DNA of 64,000 nucleotides from Microascus cirrosus (lineage: Eukaryota > Ascomycota > Sordariomycetes > Microascales > Microascaceae): assembly GCA_030271035.1 (NCBI GenBank), contig JAMBUN010000326.1, forward strand, positions 89,391-153,390. Direction: 5' to 3'. A model generated the notes under the pieces. It was given only the letters and a program-made list of their open reading frames with translations. It ran no database searches and had not been told where the DNA came from. Made by a program: the position numbers and the translations under genes. Position 1 is the stretch's first letter; each line of letters starts with the position of its first letter. This document shows, piece after piece, positions 34,774 through 46,462 of the stretch.

Positions 34774-36595
34774 CTAGAAGATCCACTGCAAGAACGTCCT
34801 GTAGAACCAGCCTCCGCGTGTATGTCCCTTCTCCGCCTCCTTCGCCGCCTGCTGCGCCAGGAACTCCTCCTCCTCCCTGTCAATCGCATCCTTGCCCGTG
34901 TAAAAGTCCAGCTCCTCGGGCTTCACCCTCTTCGTCTTGTGCCACCACTTGTGCCCGAAGATGAATATGACGTAGAGCGGGATGCCCAGGTACCCCGTGA
35001 TGAAGTCCTTGTACTTCTCCTTACCAAAGTCGCCGCCCACGAAGACCTCGTAGTTCTTGGTCAGCGCGACGATAATGCAAATGAAGAGCGCGCCGTAAGA
35101 GCCGTAGATGCCCAGGGGCGCGACGTAGGGGAGAGCCGTGTCCGGGAGGCCCTGCGCCTTCTTGGCCCGGCACCAGCAGATGTGGGTCACCAGAAGGGAG
35201 ATCCACGACATGAGACCAAAGATGGTGACAAGGTTGACGAAGTAGCCGAACACGGTGGTCGAGTTGTCCGACACGTTCATGAAGGCCAGCAGCGCGATCA
35301 GCGCCGACATGCCTAGCGCGTAAATCGGCACACCTCGCTTGTCCGTCCGCTTGAAAATGGCGGGCGCCTCGCCGGCGGAGGCCAGGCCGTAGAGCGTCCG
35401 GCTGGCAATGTACAGGTCCGAGTTAGAGGCGGAAAAGACAAAGAGGAGGATACAGGCGTTGATGATGTGCGACATGACCTTGACGCCGGCGATCTCGGCG
35501 GCGACGACGAAGGGCGACGCAGCGGCGCCCGTGTCGGCTTCGGTGGCGAAGGCGAGCCTCTCCGAGTTGTAGGGGACGTTCATGCCGATAAGCAGGCATG
35601 AGAGGCAGTAGAAGATCAGGATCCGGTAGAACGTCAGTTTGATGGCCCTCGGCACAGTCTTTCTCGGGTTCTGCGCCTCCGCGACCGTCACACCGATCAG
35701 CTCGGTTCCCAAGTACGCGAAGGTAGCGTTCACCATGCACGACCAGAAGCCCAGGAACCGCCCCGACGCGCCGTCCTTAATGTGCTCCCTGAAGGCGCCC
35801 GGGTCGTTCCAGTAGCGGAACCCCTTGCGGTCGTGGTCCGGCCCGCCACCGAGGGCGAGGCAAAGGGAAAAGATGATGAGGCCGATGACGACGATGACCT
35901 TGAAGGAGGAGAGCCAGAACTCGAACTCGCCGAAGAAGCGGATGCCGAAGTAGTTGATGCAAACGATAAGGACGAGGAGGATGGCGATGAAAACGCCCGG
36001 GTTCACAGTCTCGCGGGGCACCCAGTACTGGATGACCAGAGCGCCGGCTGTGAGCTGGTTGGGCGTGAGGATGATGTATTTGAACCAGTATCTGTGCCGT
36101 TAATTAGTCTCGCTACGTCCTGCATAGACAGGATGTCAGAATTGGGGTAGCTTTAACTCACAGCCAACCGAGAGAGAAACCGAGAGACGGGTCACAGAAG
36201 CGCGCCGCGTAGCCAGTGAAACCAGCCGAGATGGGTAGCCATGCAGCCATCTCACCCAGTCCCGCCATGACCAAGAACACGACGAACCCAATGATGAGAT
36301 ACGAGATGAACACTGAGCCGGGGCCGGACTGCGCCAGCGCCTCGCCGGTGCCGATGATGAGCCCCGTGCCGATGGCCCCTCCAATGGCAATCATGGTAAT
36401 GTGGCGTGCCGCGAGCCCGCGCTCCAGCTTGGTCTCCTTGCTAGTCTCGATGCCCGTGACCTGCGTGGTGGACTCGCCCTGGTGGGCGTCCTCGACGGGC
36501 GGGTGCTGGTACTCGCCATCCTTGCCGGCGCCGGAAGACTTCTCTGGGTCGTCCTCGTGCGACGAGGGCTTCCGCCTCGAGAGGCCGTCACCCAT
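34774..36595 (-). CDS. Amino-acid permease (APC superfamily, fungal YAT family)
   Basis: Two exons on the minus strand (36162-36595, 34774-36091) give 583 residues. A hydrophilic N-tail of about 65 residues precedes the twelve-helix core. Family marks: LAARHITMIAIGGAIGTGLI at helix 1, GEMAAWLPISAGFTGYAARF, VNATFAYLGTELIGVTVAEA with the substrate-region Glu, and SNSDLYIASRTLYGLA. The C-tail carries EEEEFLAQQAAKEAEKG. The layout fits proton-coupled plasma-membrane uptake of amino acids; specificity cannot be told. The 70-bp intron falls at GWLYWFKY. The N-tail has several Lys residues that could serve for ubiquitin-driven turnover, as is known for this family. Confidence 0.93.
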
Positions 36596-39500
36596 TGTGA
36601 ATAGGGGAGGAGAGGGGGCAAGCTGAAAGGGACAGCAGAGACGAAGCAACGATTGGGTTTGGCTGGGCTCCCCGGGTTGGAAAAGAGAGAAGGAAGTAGG
36701 CAGATCCCCTTCGCAATAGGGAAAGCCGGGGAAATAAAAATAGGATGTGTGGGCGGAAGAGATGGGAGCGAATCAGCTGGTGGGGAAAAAAAGAGACCAC
36801 GAGTTTCGCGAAGGTCGCGTGGAGACGGGACTATCTCTGCGCTAGGTATTTTGGAGGCAGAGCTTTCAGGGAAACGGGGATTTCCGTGCTCACAGGCCGA
36901 TGTGCGGTTAGATACTACTTCTGGAAGGTGTAGGAGGGACGAATGACGACAGGAGTGCGGGGAGCTGTGGCGGGCTGACCCCACCGCTTCCATACGTGGT
37001 CATGATCTGAACGCTACTGCGCACGGAAGGAATTTCATTACATTTCGGACTGTAAAAGGAGTGAACGGCTTGCAAGGGCATGAGGGGCAAGCTGACGGAG
37101 ACCAGGACTTTCGGGTCTGGGCAGATACAAGAGATCACCGTTCCTTTTCATTTTAGAAAATTCTATCTGAAAGCAAAATCTTAAAAAACGGTGGGGCGAA
37201 AACTCTATAAGTGATAAGACATTTCGGTGAGCTCAGCAGCAAAGGTAATCGCAGCTTCCCTTCTCTCTCCGGAGGAAAAAATAATAATAATAAAAAATGG
37301 AGAGAGAAGTGGGGATACAGTACGGAACGCACGGAAAGAGGCGTAACGGAAAGAGGCATCACCGTGCTCTCTAACCAGTGCGGGGTAAAGGCCCGTTTGC
37401 GCAGAAACCAGATCTTTTGACCAAGGATGCGGTTGGGGACGGAGTGGAGAAAACTCGGGGTTGAGTATCCTGTGACTTTCCCTGCGGAGTCTCCCAACCC
37501 TATTTCGAGTTGTCTGTGCGACTTTGCTCGCCACCTCGGTTATCCTTCTTCCGCCTCCAACCGGCCGGCCCAGAAATCCCTCCACCCCTTTTCTGCCCTG
37601 GGCCCATGTACTGCTGTGGCAGTCCGTTGACGAATCCAATCGCGGAGACTCCGACACTAGTCCCGGGCTCGCGGGAAGTGGAAAGTGGGAAACGTCCTGC
37701 AGATCGTCCTTTCATCGTCTGCGGTACGAAAAATAAGATCGCGGGGTTTCGGGGTCGAGCTTTCGTCCGTTGGAAGTCGCGGTTACATGGGACGTGGCAG
37801 AGCCGTTCATTCTGTCGTCTCCCCCCCAAAACGACAGGGGCCGGAGATTCTTACGACTTGCCTCGTCCGCGTGTCTTCCTGCAGCGTGCATAAGTATGTT
37901 GTATGCCGAGCCGGCACAGCTTCCGTTCGTACATTGAAGCTCGGCTGGACTGTCGATTTCCTTTCTCTCGACTGGACCGCTCGCGTGGTCGTCGCGCCCC
38001 AAATGCCATGCCGATCACCTTGCAGAATTTCAAGTTGGTGTCTGCACCAACGATCGCCGAAGCCCACTTATCCTTCGCCCGAGAAAGCCACGCAATTCTC
38101 ACCAACAACGGCCAACCAGAAGCCAGATTGACCCACCTCGACCCCCCTCGGAGCCTAGATTTAAGATAAAGAAGAAATTTCAGTCCGACACTCACGCTAA
38201 CTTCACCCCTGTCTGTGGGCTCCGTGGCAATACAAGTTATCCGGACTGGGTCGGTCACGCTTCCGCCAATTGCAACGTGCCAGTAAGGCCCGTTCCCCCT
38301 CCCGGGCTCCAAGAATTACGACCTTCTCCGCTTGGATGTGCGGGTATTGTCGGTGAGGATCTCACGATGATGCCCACTACTCAAGGGCAAAAGGGGGATT
38401 ACTGTACGTAATAACCGATGCGGCCCCGGACGCCAACGGAAGTCTAGTTTTCGTCGTTTCGCGGGGTTGGAGGAGGCTCTGCTCTGCCAAGGGCTCGCCA
38501 AGGATTGGGCCGAGGGCCGTAACCCCTGCCAAGTTTGCGGCTTAGACGCGCCAAGGCGGGCGATGCTCCCCGACGCAACCTTCGGAGCGATTTCGTCCAA
38601 TGTGTGGCCATTGTTCCGAAATGCTTCTTGAATTGCCGGCGCCCCCTGTTCGGTACTTGCGAGCGAGCGACGTGGGCATTACACGTCACGGGGAAATGAA
38701 TGCAGTCATTTCCTGCCCAAGCTGCGATCATTGCAGCCCGTATCTGCTTTCTACGGGCTATGAATCGCCAAAGCCTATAAATTCGCCACGATATTCCTTC
38801 TCTATTCGAGACTAGCAGCACCAGCTTATAGAAAATGCCTATCAGGCCGAAGGGCTAATGCTACGCTGTTCGCGGGAGATAACGGCTACTCCCGCCGCGG
38901 AACCTGATCGACAGGCACAGCTTCCTCTGGCAAAGCACGGCATGGCACCGACACCCTGCAAAGCTTATCTCAGACAGACGAAGGAACTCCCGGTGGGTCG
39001 GTTGGTGGGCTATTAAGCATATCTATGGCGAAGTGAAGTTGGCTCGGCCCCGTAGATAGATTGTATCGGCGAGGGCCCCCGCCGTGTCCTGCTTAAGCGC
39101 GGAATGTGGGACTGGTTTTCTATCAGTCGCTACCCTTATCTAGGCATGCACGCCCACTCAAATAACTAATTCGTTGATGGGCAGCATGGGGCCCGGCCCG
39201 GCCAGCACAAACTGTACTAATCCCACGACATCAGAGGGAGCATTTTCTTCCTCTCCCGCAAGAAGGGACCAGAACAAATAAACTCCGCCCCTCAGATCGA
39301 CAGAGCCAGCTGCCTCGTCGTTTTGTAGCCACGCCAGCCTTCAGAAGTAACGTGTGTGCAGAGTTATCGCGGTCTCGTACTCTATTCGCATGTACGACCA
39401 CACCTCCACCGCAATAGCAACGCCTACTTCTCATTGTCCAAATTCCCTCCTTTCCTCATGCCTCTTCTTCATCCGCTTACGTATATAAAATACTGCCCCC

Positions 39501-42248
39501 CAAAACCCCCACGATGATCGTCCCCGAGATGGAACCCATGATCATCCACGTAGCGCTCTGTATGCTGTGTTCTTCTCCTCTCCGGCTATCAACGTAACGC
39601 TCATTCCAAAATACGGGGTGAGGAATGGGAGAGGTAACTATCGAGCGTTATAAAGTAGCGAGCAGAGGGCGGTTTCGGTGCCCCGGGTGGATCATACGGA
39701 TATGATGTTCAGGATGGTAAAAAGAAGATCCCGGATTGCGCGGTCGTTTCGCCGGCTTCTTCCCAAGCGGCGGCGGCCTTTGGTTGGAGTATTGCGCTTT
39801 CCAGAAGGTCTCCTTCTGCTGTAAATACAACAGTTCCACGAGCTGTCACCCTTAGCTTACGCGGGCCCACTCAACCCTACACATGATCAAAACGCCCACA
39901 AGGAGAAGAGACTTACGTTATCCTTCGTCCGCCTCGCATCCTGGGTCATCCTCCCCACCTGCTTCCGATACCCCTAGTCGCTCATCGCATGAATCGCATC
40001 TCGAGAACATCGCGTGGGTTTGTTCGTCAAGGCAGTCCATGTGCAATGACAACAACTAGTTACATAGGACGTGGGTGCCGCCCCTTTTCCAGCTGAGATA
40101 GCTGATGCACACTTTCCTTTCCCACAACTGGTCTTACGAACCGCAATACGTGTTACGTGACAATGTTGTGATACTGTCATCGAGGCAGAAAAGGTTCCGG
40201 AGGAGACGAGCATAGTGTAAATATGAATTTTGTCCGGCTACCCTAAGCAAATAGTCATAATAGGGCCAATATGTATACCTCACGATTGTCAGAGGCGTGG
40301 CTATGGCCACCTAAGGGGCCGTTATCCCGTAAGCAGCAGCCCTGACTTTCAAGGTACGGCATTTTTTGGCGAAATGTCCAGGATTTATTAAAATCCGTGG
40401 AGACCCTCTTTTTCTTTACCACAGACATGAGCTCTGCTGCTGCCGCTTGCTCAGGCTCAAAAAATCAGGGACACCCTTGGGCCTGACCCGAGCTCTACTG
40501 GTCGCTCTACCAGTAGTATCTCCGCTGCTACTCGCCCCTCTACAACTTGGGGTGTGACCAATACCAGCAGATGGACTGCGTCGATTCATTGGTATATCCG
40601 GTTTTCGATGAATGGACCACGCCATCAAACGATGTCAGATACCGCTACCCAGACGAGTGTCGACCTATTATACCTCAGGCTTGTTACAATCTGACCACCG
40701 CCACAGTGACGAGCCTAGGTCAGGCCGCGACAAGTGGGGCAATGACGGTGACAGTGACGGTGGCTCTGCTGGTGCGATGCGAGTTAGCAGGATCGCGCAG
40801 GTGATCAATGCTCTTACTTTGGCGTTGTATATCCTATAGAAGTTTCAGGATTAAGTGTGTTGGTGTTCTGGGACACTAGGACACGCAGCAAGTTCAAGTC
40901 GGTGTCGCGTCAATGAAGTAAGACTGTTTTTATAGTATGATCTGTCTACATCCTACAAGCATAGGGAATAGTGATGTGCTCAACAGAAGTAGGGTCATCT
41001 CTACCCAAGGGCCCCTTGAAATAACCCTAGACAAGACGTCACCACGGGTCAGTCGGGCCGGTCTGAAGGTGTGCCCCAACTCCATTGAAACATGACACTG
41101 GCATTATATTCGACTGAGGCTGCAGAAATAGTCTGGAATACGAAAGTTAGAGTTTGTGAAAATGCCTGGACAGTCATGGTGGCTGCTGCACAGTGACATA
41201 CTCGCATATGAGTGGGCTACAATATTAACCATTAGCCTGGTTATTCCACGACAAAGTGTTGCCTCCGATTGTACCAAGTATTTTATGCCTCTGAAATATA
41301 GTACGTAGAGACTAGCATAAATCGAACGGGCTGTGACAAGACTGTGATTCTATAACTACCATATGGCCGGGTGATCTTAGCCCTCCTCGGCCTGAGCGAT
41401 GTCATCACGACTGAATCTGGAAAACGCCCGCTGTAGGAAGTGTAAGTGTCTCCTATATCCTATTCCTAGCAATGAGAGGACGAAAAATGGCGCAGGTTGT
41501 TCTAATCACTATCGGTGTAACACATATTCCATGCTATTTATTGGTGACATTTCGAGCGTTCAGCGGGCATGACATGACCATAAAGCAATGGTTTTCTCAT
41601 TACTGACGGGCCCGGCAATCATCCATGGCGACCGTTTATGAAGCGGATGAAAACGGGCTTGTAACTGCTACACGGCCCTGAACTTCAGGCTTGCTTGCCT
41701 CTATCCAGGTACTCCAACTTCACCTGTCAAGTTAAATGTGCCTCAATAGAAGTAGGAAAGAGTGGAACAGCATTTCCTTCAAACCCCCTGGCTCCACGGT
41801 TATTAGCCCTAATAAGAAGCATGGTTAATACTGATACAGCTTGGGATACTACAACATTATAATTGTCTTAGCGCTGGCCTGCTAGTGCCCTCTCTAGTTG
41901 ATTCCCAGCAACATCAATAGGCGACCTAGGTATGCCTTCCACCTCATTTTCTATCCTCCCCACTTCTATACTCTCGTCGTGGACTTACGCTAAGCGGAGG
42001 ATGAGGCGGCCACGCAAGGCAGAACGGCAGTTCACAGCACTCCCGTCTTCTCGTAAGACACAGAACTGTGACGAGCTCTAATTGGGCGCCCAGGAAGTCG
42101 GCTGCGTACTGTCCGGACTTTTCCCCGAGATCAACGTTGGGCGTGCATGTAAGCCTGATAAGCCGTGCAATTGACAGTATGCAGATCGGACCAATAATGC
42201 GCAGGCCCGCTGCAGACATCCTCTCCGGTTCCAAAGAGGAATCGCGCG
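36596..42248. other. Gene-poor intergenic region, 5.7 kb
   Basis: No convincing gene. The left part is the promoter of the permease, with an A-rich (AAT)n-like run near 37280. Around 39500-39970 the minus strand has two spliceable coding-like blocks (a basic one reading LVELLYLQQKETFWKAQYSN, preceded by MTQDARRTKDN with a GTAAGT donor), which may be a small real gene but lacks a clear start and end. Between 40350 and 40850 there are short plus-strand frames without features. Confidence 0.5.
39640..39980 (-). CDS. Possible small basic protein, incomplete model
   Basis: Minus-strand exon candidate reading MTQDARRTKDN before a GTAAGT donor near 39916, joining after an acceptor near 39843 to LVELLYLQQKETFWKAQYSN and a proline/lysine-rich stretch down to about 39655. 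The splice keeps frame and the composition is protein-like, but I could not place a confident start, and the downstream end is uncertain. No family recognised. Confidence 0.25.
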
Positions 42249-43313
42249 ATGTCTGCGACCCGCTCTTTCCTCTCCAACCTCCCTCACTTCCTTGCTACCA
42301 ATCAATCGACTGGCATGAAAACGGACAACGCCGCGATGGCGTCTAGTGATGAGGCGTCGTCCTCCAGAGGTGGCCCCCTTGACCCTTGGAGCGCACTCGT
42401 CCGTCGCAGCCTAGACGCTTGGGAAGCACCCTCTCGCAACAGGCTCCGAATGGCCGAGCAATTCCTAAGGAGCTACAACAATTTGGACGACTTCCTGTCC
42501 GGATGTGGAGCAAAGTCGTCGCTCATGTTTTGGATTTTCCAACGGAGAGAGGCATTTCTATCACAGAGGAGGATGACCCGATGGAGCAGGGACCGTTTGG
42601 ACGACTATGTGCTCTTCCCCGCTTCCAACGGCTTTGTCACGCGGACCGAGTGCTTCTTCGTCAGCCACTTCTGGCAGACAAAGGACGACCCTGACCCCAC
42701 CGGCGAGTTCCTACGGCTGCATCAGAAAGAGCTCGGGCCGCAGAGCTGGTCGTATATCTGGGTTGACTGGACGTGCATGCCTCAGTATCCCCGAAGCCAG
42801 AATGAAGAGGCCTACTTCCTAAGGGCGCTGCGGACGATGCCGGGAATCATCCGGAACTGCGGGTTCACCTGGTTCTACCCGCCCTTCGAAGCACGTCTGT
42901 GGATCCTGTTTGAGGTTGCCGAATATACCCTTACTTGTGAGGCCTCCGACGAGAGTCAGGGTACGGCATACATAAAGCATTTCGCGGACATGAAGGAATT
43001 TGCGAGCCATATCGACGAGATGGTGCGGGATGGGGTGCACTCAACGTTGAGCAGGCACGGCTACAGGTGCACGTACGACCGCGACAAGGAGTTCCTCACC
43101 TCCTGGATAGAAGTCCTCGTTCTCTTAAGGAGATTGGACGTGGATATCGATAGTGTCAGGCGGCTGCTGGACAGCCTCACGTGGTTTCACGTTACAGAAT
43201 CTACTTGGATACAAACAACCGACGGCGTGCTGCAGCTTTTGCGGTTCGAAGGCGAGTTGATTCTGAGAGGCGAGCGTCATACTTTCACGCCATTTCCGAA
43301 ATGGGTAGGTTAA
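42249..43313 (+). CDS. TIR/HET-like domain protein, unknown
   Basis: Single exon, 354 residues. After a Ser-rich N-terminus and a helical region (FLRSYNNLDDFLSGC), residues about 130-235 form the core: ECFFVSHFWQTKDDPDP, then YIWVDWTCMPQYPRS, then EEAYFLRALRTMPGIIRNCG and ARLWILFEVAEYTL. The pattern of a strand ending Ser-His-x-Trp, a later strand ending in W(V/I)D-x-x-C-x-PQ, and a helix starting with Glu matches the order seen in TIR-like and HET-domain proteins (HET: L-W-I-D-x-L-C-I-x-Q). No membrane segment or signal peptide is seen. The C-terminal third is helical. The final codons before the stop read KWVG and coincide with GTAGGT, so an extra 3' exon is possible. Function is an inference: a self/non-self or NAD-linked effector role would fit the fold family. 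Confidence 0.6.
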   Translation: MSATRSFLSNLPHFLATNQSTGMKTDNAAMASSDEASSSRGGPLDPWSALVRRSLDAWEAPSRNRLRMAEQFLRSYNNLDDFLSGCGAKSSLMFWIFQRREAFLSQRRMTRWSRDRLDDYVLFPASNGFVTRTECFFVSHFWQTKDDPDPTGEFLRLHQKELGPQSWSYIWVDWTCMPQYPRSQNEEAYFLRALRTMPGIIRNCGFTWFYPPFEARLWILFEVAEYTLTCEASDESQGTAYIKHFADMKEFASHIDEMVRDGVHSTLSRHGYRCTYDRDKEFLTSWIEVLVLLRRLDVDIDSVRRLLDSLTWFHVTESTWIQTTDGVLQLLRFEGELILRGERHTFTPFPKWVG

Positions 43314-45070
43314 TCTGCCATTCCGGTGGCCGCTTTATTATTACTAGTTAACGATCACAAAATAGGAAGACGGTAAATTCACCATGAACGCCGGGCCTAA
43401 ATCCTCATAGATGTTGGGGAGATACTTGAAGGGGGTGATTGGAATAAGATTGATTCGATTTATCATAGTAGAACGAAAGTTGCTCCCCCAAGCAGGCTTT
43501 TGTTTAGGCTCGGATAAGCGGGAAGGATTCAATACTAGGTAACGGGGTGTTACTGGTGACTTTTAAAACCGCATTGCCCATGCCATAATTAGTGTGTTTA
43601 CAAACTACGCGGAATAGCCTGGACGACTTCCCAAACGGCTTGATCTCAAAAGCACTCCGCCGCCTGTTTTTTTGAGTTCCCCGTTTGGATTAAAGCTATG
43701 CTGGTAGGAATTTCTCCTCCATATATCCAGGGCGATACGGTCAGTGAAAAGATATATTACACGAAGAATAACATAGTAAGCCCCAGCCAGTCTCGCCTCG
43801 GGCCATGATTTAAAACTCTGCAGATATATCAACGCACATTCCGACGTTGGCTGACAACTGTATGCGTAACAATCACCTGAGATATGGTTCTTCACAGGCT
43901 GAGACAGAACCTTTCACAAGGTGAGACAGGTTTGTTGACGTCAGAGGATGATGGAGAAGCATGGCGCAGCGACGGTTGGGTGTCTTAGACAAGCCTCAAG
44001 GGCATGCCGCTGTCTCCATATAGCAAGTCATCTCGACATGCTGAAGATTGAGTATAGTCTTGCTTTTTCTTCTTCTTTTTGCTTTTTTTTTATTCGTTTC
44101 TTGTTCCTCCTAGATATCGCTTTCTGGGTATATCTTGTGAGGTTATTGATGGTCCTACGGACTTGTAACGCCGGGCTGAGAGCATGCGAAACTGGGACCT
44201 GTGATAGCTACCACTCTTGAGGAAGGCTAGACGCGCGTGTACTTTTGAGCAAGGCATTTCCTTGCCCCATCCCGCCCCCCCTTCTATGAATAATTTGACG
44301 GCCCACGAACTGGGCGTACCCTATCGGCGCATCTCAAACGCAGAACAGATGTTGCGTGACTCCGACAAACCTAAACATCCGCCAGCCGTATACCAGAACA
44401 CAACCGTCGGATTCAATGACCGCAGAGGAAGTATCAACTTGTCGCTCAGGAATTCGGGCACTGAGTTGGCCCGGGATCATTGACGCCAAGCCGAGAGCAT
44501 GCTCATTTCCTTTTGCAACCACCCGTGCGTAGCGTTCAATTTATCCGCCATGGGGGATATGACGATCAATACCTTAAGCGACACAAAACACGGCGGAGAA
44601 TTAATTTAAATCGGGACGAAAATGGCCTTGGGCCTGTGCATGGCCCACGCGACTTGCCGTGTTGCGCAAAAGCTTAACTCGACTACATCTTGCAGACTCC
44701 ACCGACACGAGCAAGCAGGAGGTCGTCGTTGCAGAAGGGTATTCACGTATCAGGCGGCAGGACGCAGGTTCCAGCGCCGATATGCAAGGTCCAACACCCG
44801 GGAAGCACGACTCATTTTGCATGGAGCTAGCGTTTTTTGGGGAGGTAGACGCACAACTATATGTGTATTACTCCTCCAAGTCGTACGCAAATTAAAGCAC
44901 GTCTACCCATTTATTTCGAACAAATTATCGCAACACAACATGCACATTCCCAGAAAATTAACCACATTTCGTTTCCTTCCATCACAACATAGGCCCATGT
45001 CCATTTTCCGTCAAAGATAAGACCAATCACGGCTAAGTGCTACGTTACTCCGCCGAGGTCAGCCCGGAGC
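43314..45070. other. Intergenic, no gene seen
   Basis: Short frames only. A T-rich run lies near 44085-44100. No conserved domain pattern was recognised. Confidence 0.55.
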
Positions 45071-46462
45071 TTAGTTCAGCGCCGAACGCTTGGCTTTCTT
45101 AGCCTTGGCGTTGCGCTTGTGTCTCTTCGCGCGGCAGCCGTTGCTGGGAGGCTTGGTCGCGGACGGCTCGGGGTAGGTGGGGTCATCGGTGGGCGAGGGA
45201 GTCTCGGACGGGTCGGTGGGAGAAGCAGTCCCAGTGGGCTCGTAAGGAGGGTCCATTGGGTTGGTTGGAGAGGCAGTCTCAGTGGGCTCATAGGGGGTAT
45301 CAGTGGCACCCGTGGAAGAAGGAGTCTCCGATGGGTCGGTGCCGTCTGTCGGCGTTCCCGAGGGCTCGGACGGGTCAGTCGGGGTCTCGGTCGGCTCGGA
45401 TGGGTCAGTGGGTGTGACCGAAGGCTCCGAGGGGTCAGTGGGCGTAGCTGAGGGCTCCGAGGGGTCAGTGGGCGTAGCTGAGGGCTCCGAGGGATCAGTG
45501 GGCGTGACCGAAGGCTCGCTGGAACCGGTAGGCGTCTCACTAGGCTCCGCGGACTCAGTGGGAGTCTCGCTCGGCTCCGCGGACTCGGTAGGAGTCTCGC
45601 TCGGCTCCGCGGACTCAGTGGGAGTCTCGCTCGGCTCGGGCTCGGAGCCGTCACGAGAGGTTCTGTACCAGTTGCTGGCGGGGTCACCAAGGCACTCACC
45701 AACGGTGACGGCTATACACGTGTTAGTATTACCTCCATCCTCCGACAGGGAGCAGCTCACCTTGGAGACCAGCGGCCTGTACGGCGCTAATCATGGCAGG
45801 CACGAGCTCCTCTGCGGTGGTCCGGTGGACGTCGTGCGCAAGGACGAGCGAGCCGCCGGCGGCGATGCCGTTCTGGAAAGCGGCAATGCTGGCGGGCATG
45901 TTGAACTGCCAGTCATTGGTGTCAAGGTCGGCGTGGATGACTTTGTAGCCCAGCTCGCCAAGGACCTCGAGGTTTGCCGAGTTCCAGCTGAAGAAGGGCG
46001 GGCGCATGTAGGTTGGGAACTTGCCGATGATTTCCAGCAGCGCGTCCTCAACCTGCGTCATCTGCTCAGTGAGCGCCTCACCGTCGAGCGTGGCGATGTC
46101 GGGGTGGCTCCAGCTATGGAGGTGTGTAAGTAACAAGGATATGCAAGGGGCTCAAGGGGAGAGACAAACGTGTGAGAGCCGATCTGGTGGCCCTCGGCGT
46201 CGGCACGCTGGAGGGTACCAGCATAGTCGTAGATGTTCCCCCAATTCTGCCCGTTGACGAAGAAGGTGCCCTTCATACCGGCCGCGTCGAGCTGATCCAG
46301 CACGGAGTCGGTGTACTGGAAGGGCCCGTCGTCAAAGGTGAGGGCGACGGTGTTTGGGGTCGTGCACTTGGCGATGACCGCGGCGGCCTGCCTCCTCTGG
46401 TGGGCGAGAGGCGAGGCAGCAGCCGCGGCCGCAAGGGCAAGGGTGATCAAGCGAGTGGCCAT
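45071..46462 (-). CDS. Secreted chitin/polysaccharide deacetylase (NodB, CE4)
   Basis: Three exons (46170-46462, 45761-46113, 45071-45711) give 428 residues. A signal peptide (residues 1 to about 18, poly-Ala core) is followed by HQRRQ, a possible processing site. The NodB domain carries motif 1 TFDDGP (catalytic base and metal Asp, residues 42-47), motif 2 SHTWSHPD (metal His pair, built across intron 1), motif 3 RPPFFSWN, motif 4 DTNDW and motif 5 LVLAHDVHRTT (catalytic His). It should deacetylate chitin or related polymers at the cell wall. The C-terminal third is a Ser/Glu/Pro/Thr repeat (SEPSETPTES and DPSEPS-x-TPT units), probably O-mannosylated, then an unusual Lys/Arg-rich tail ending AKKAKRSALN. 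There is no GPI signal. Confidence 0.9.
45160..45650. repeat. Degenerate 30-bp tandem repeat coding the Ser/Thr/Pro region
   Basis: Repeated 30-base units inside exon 3 of the deacetylase gene, for example three near-identical units around 45540-45640 and a second subtype around 45360-45520. They code ten-residue SEPSxTPTxx units. Confidence 0.85.
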
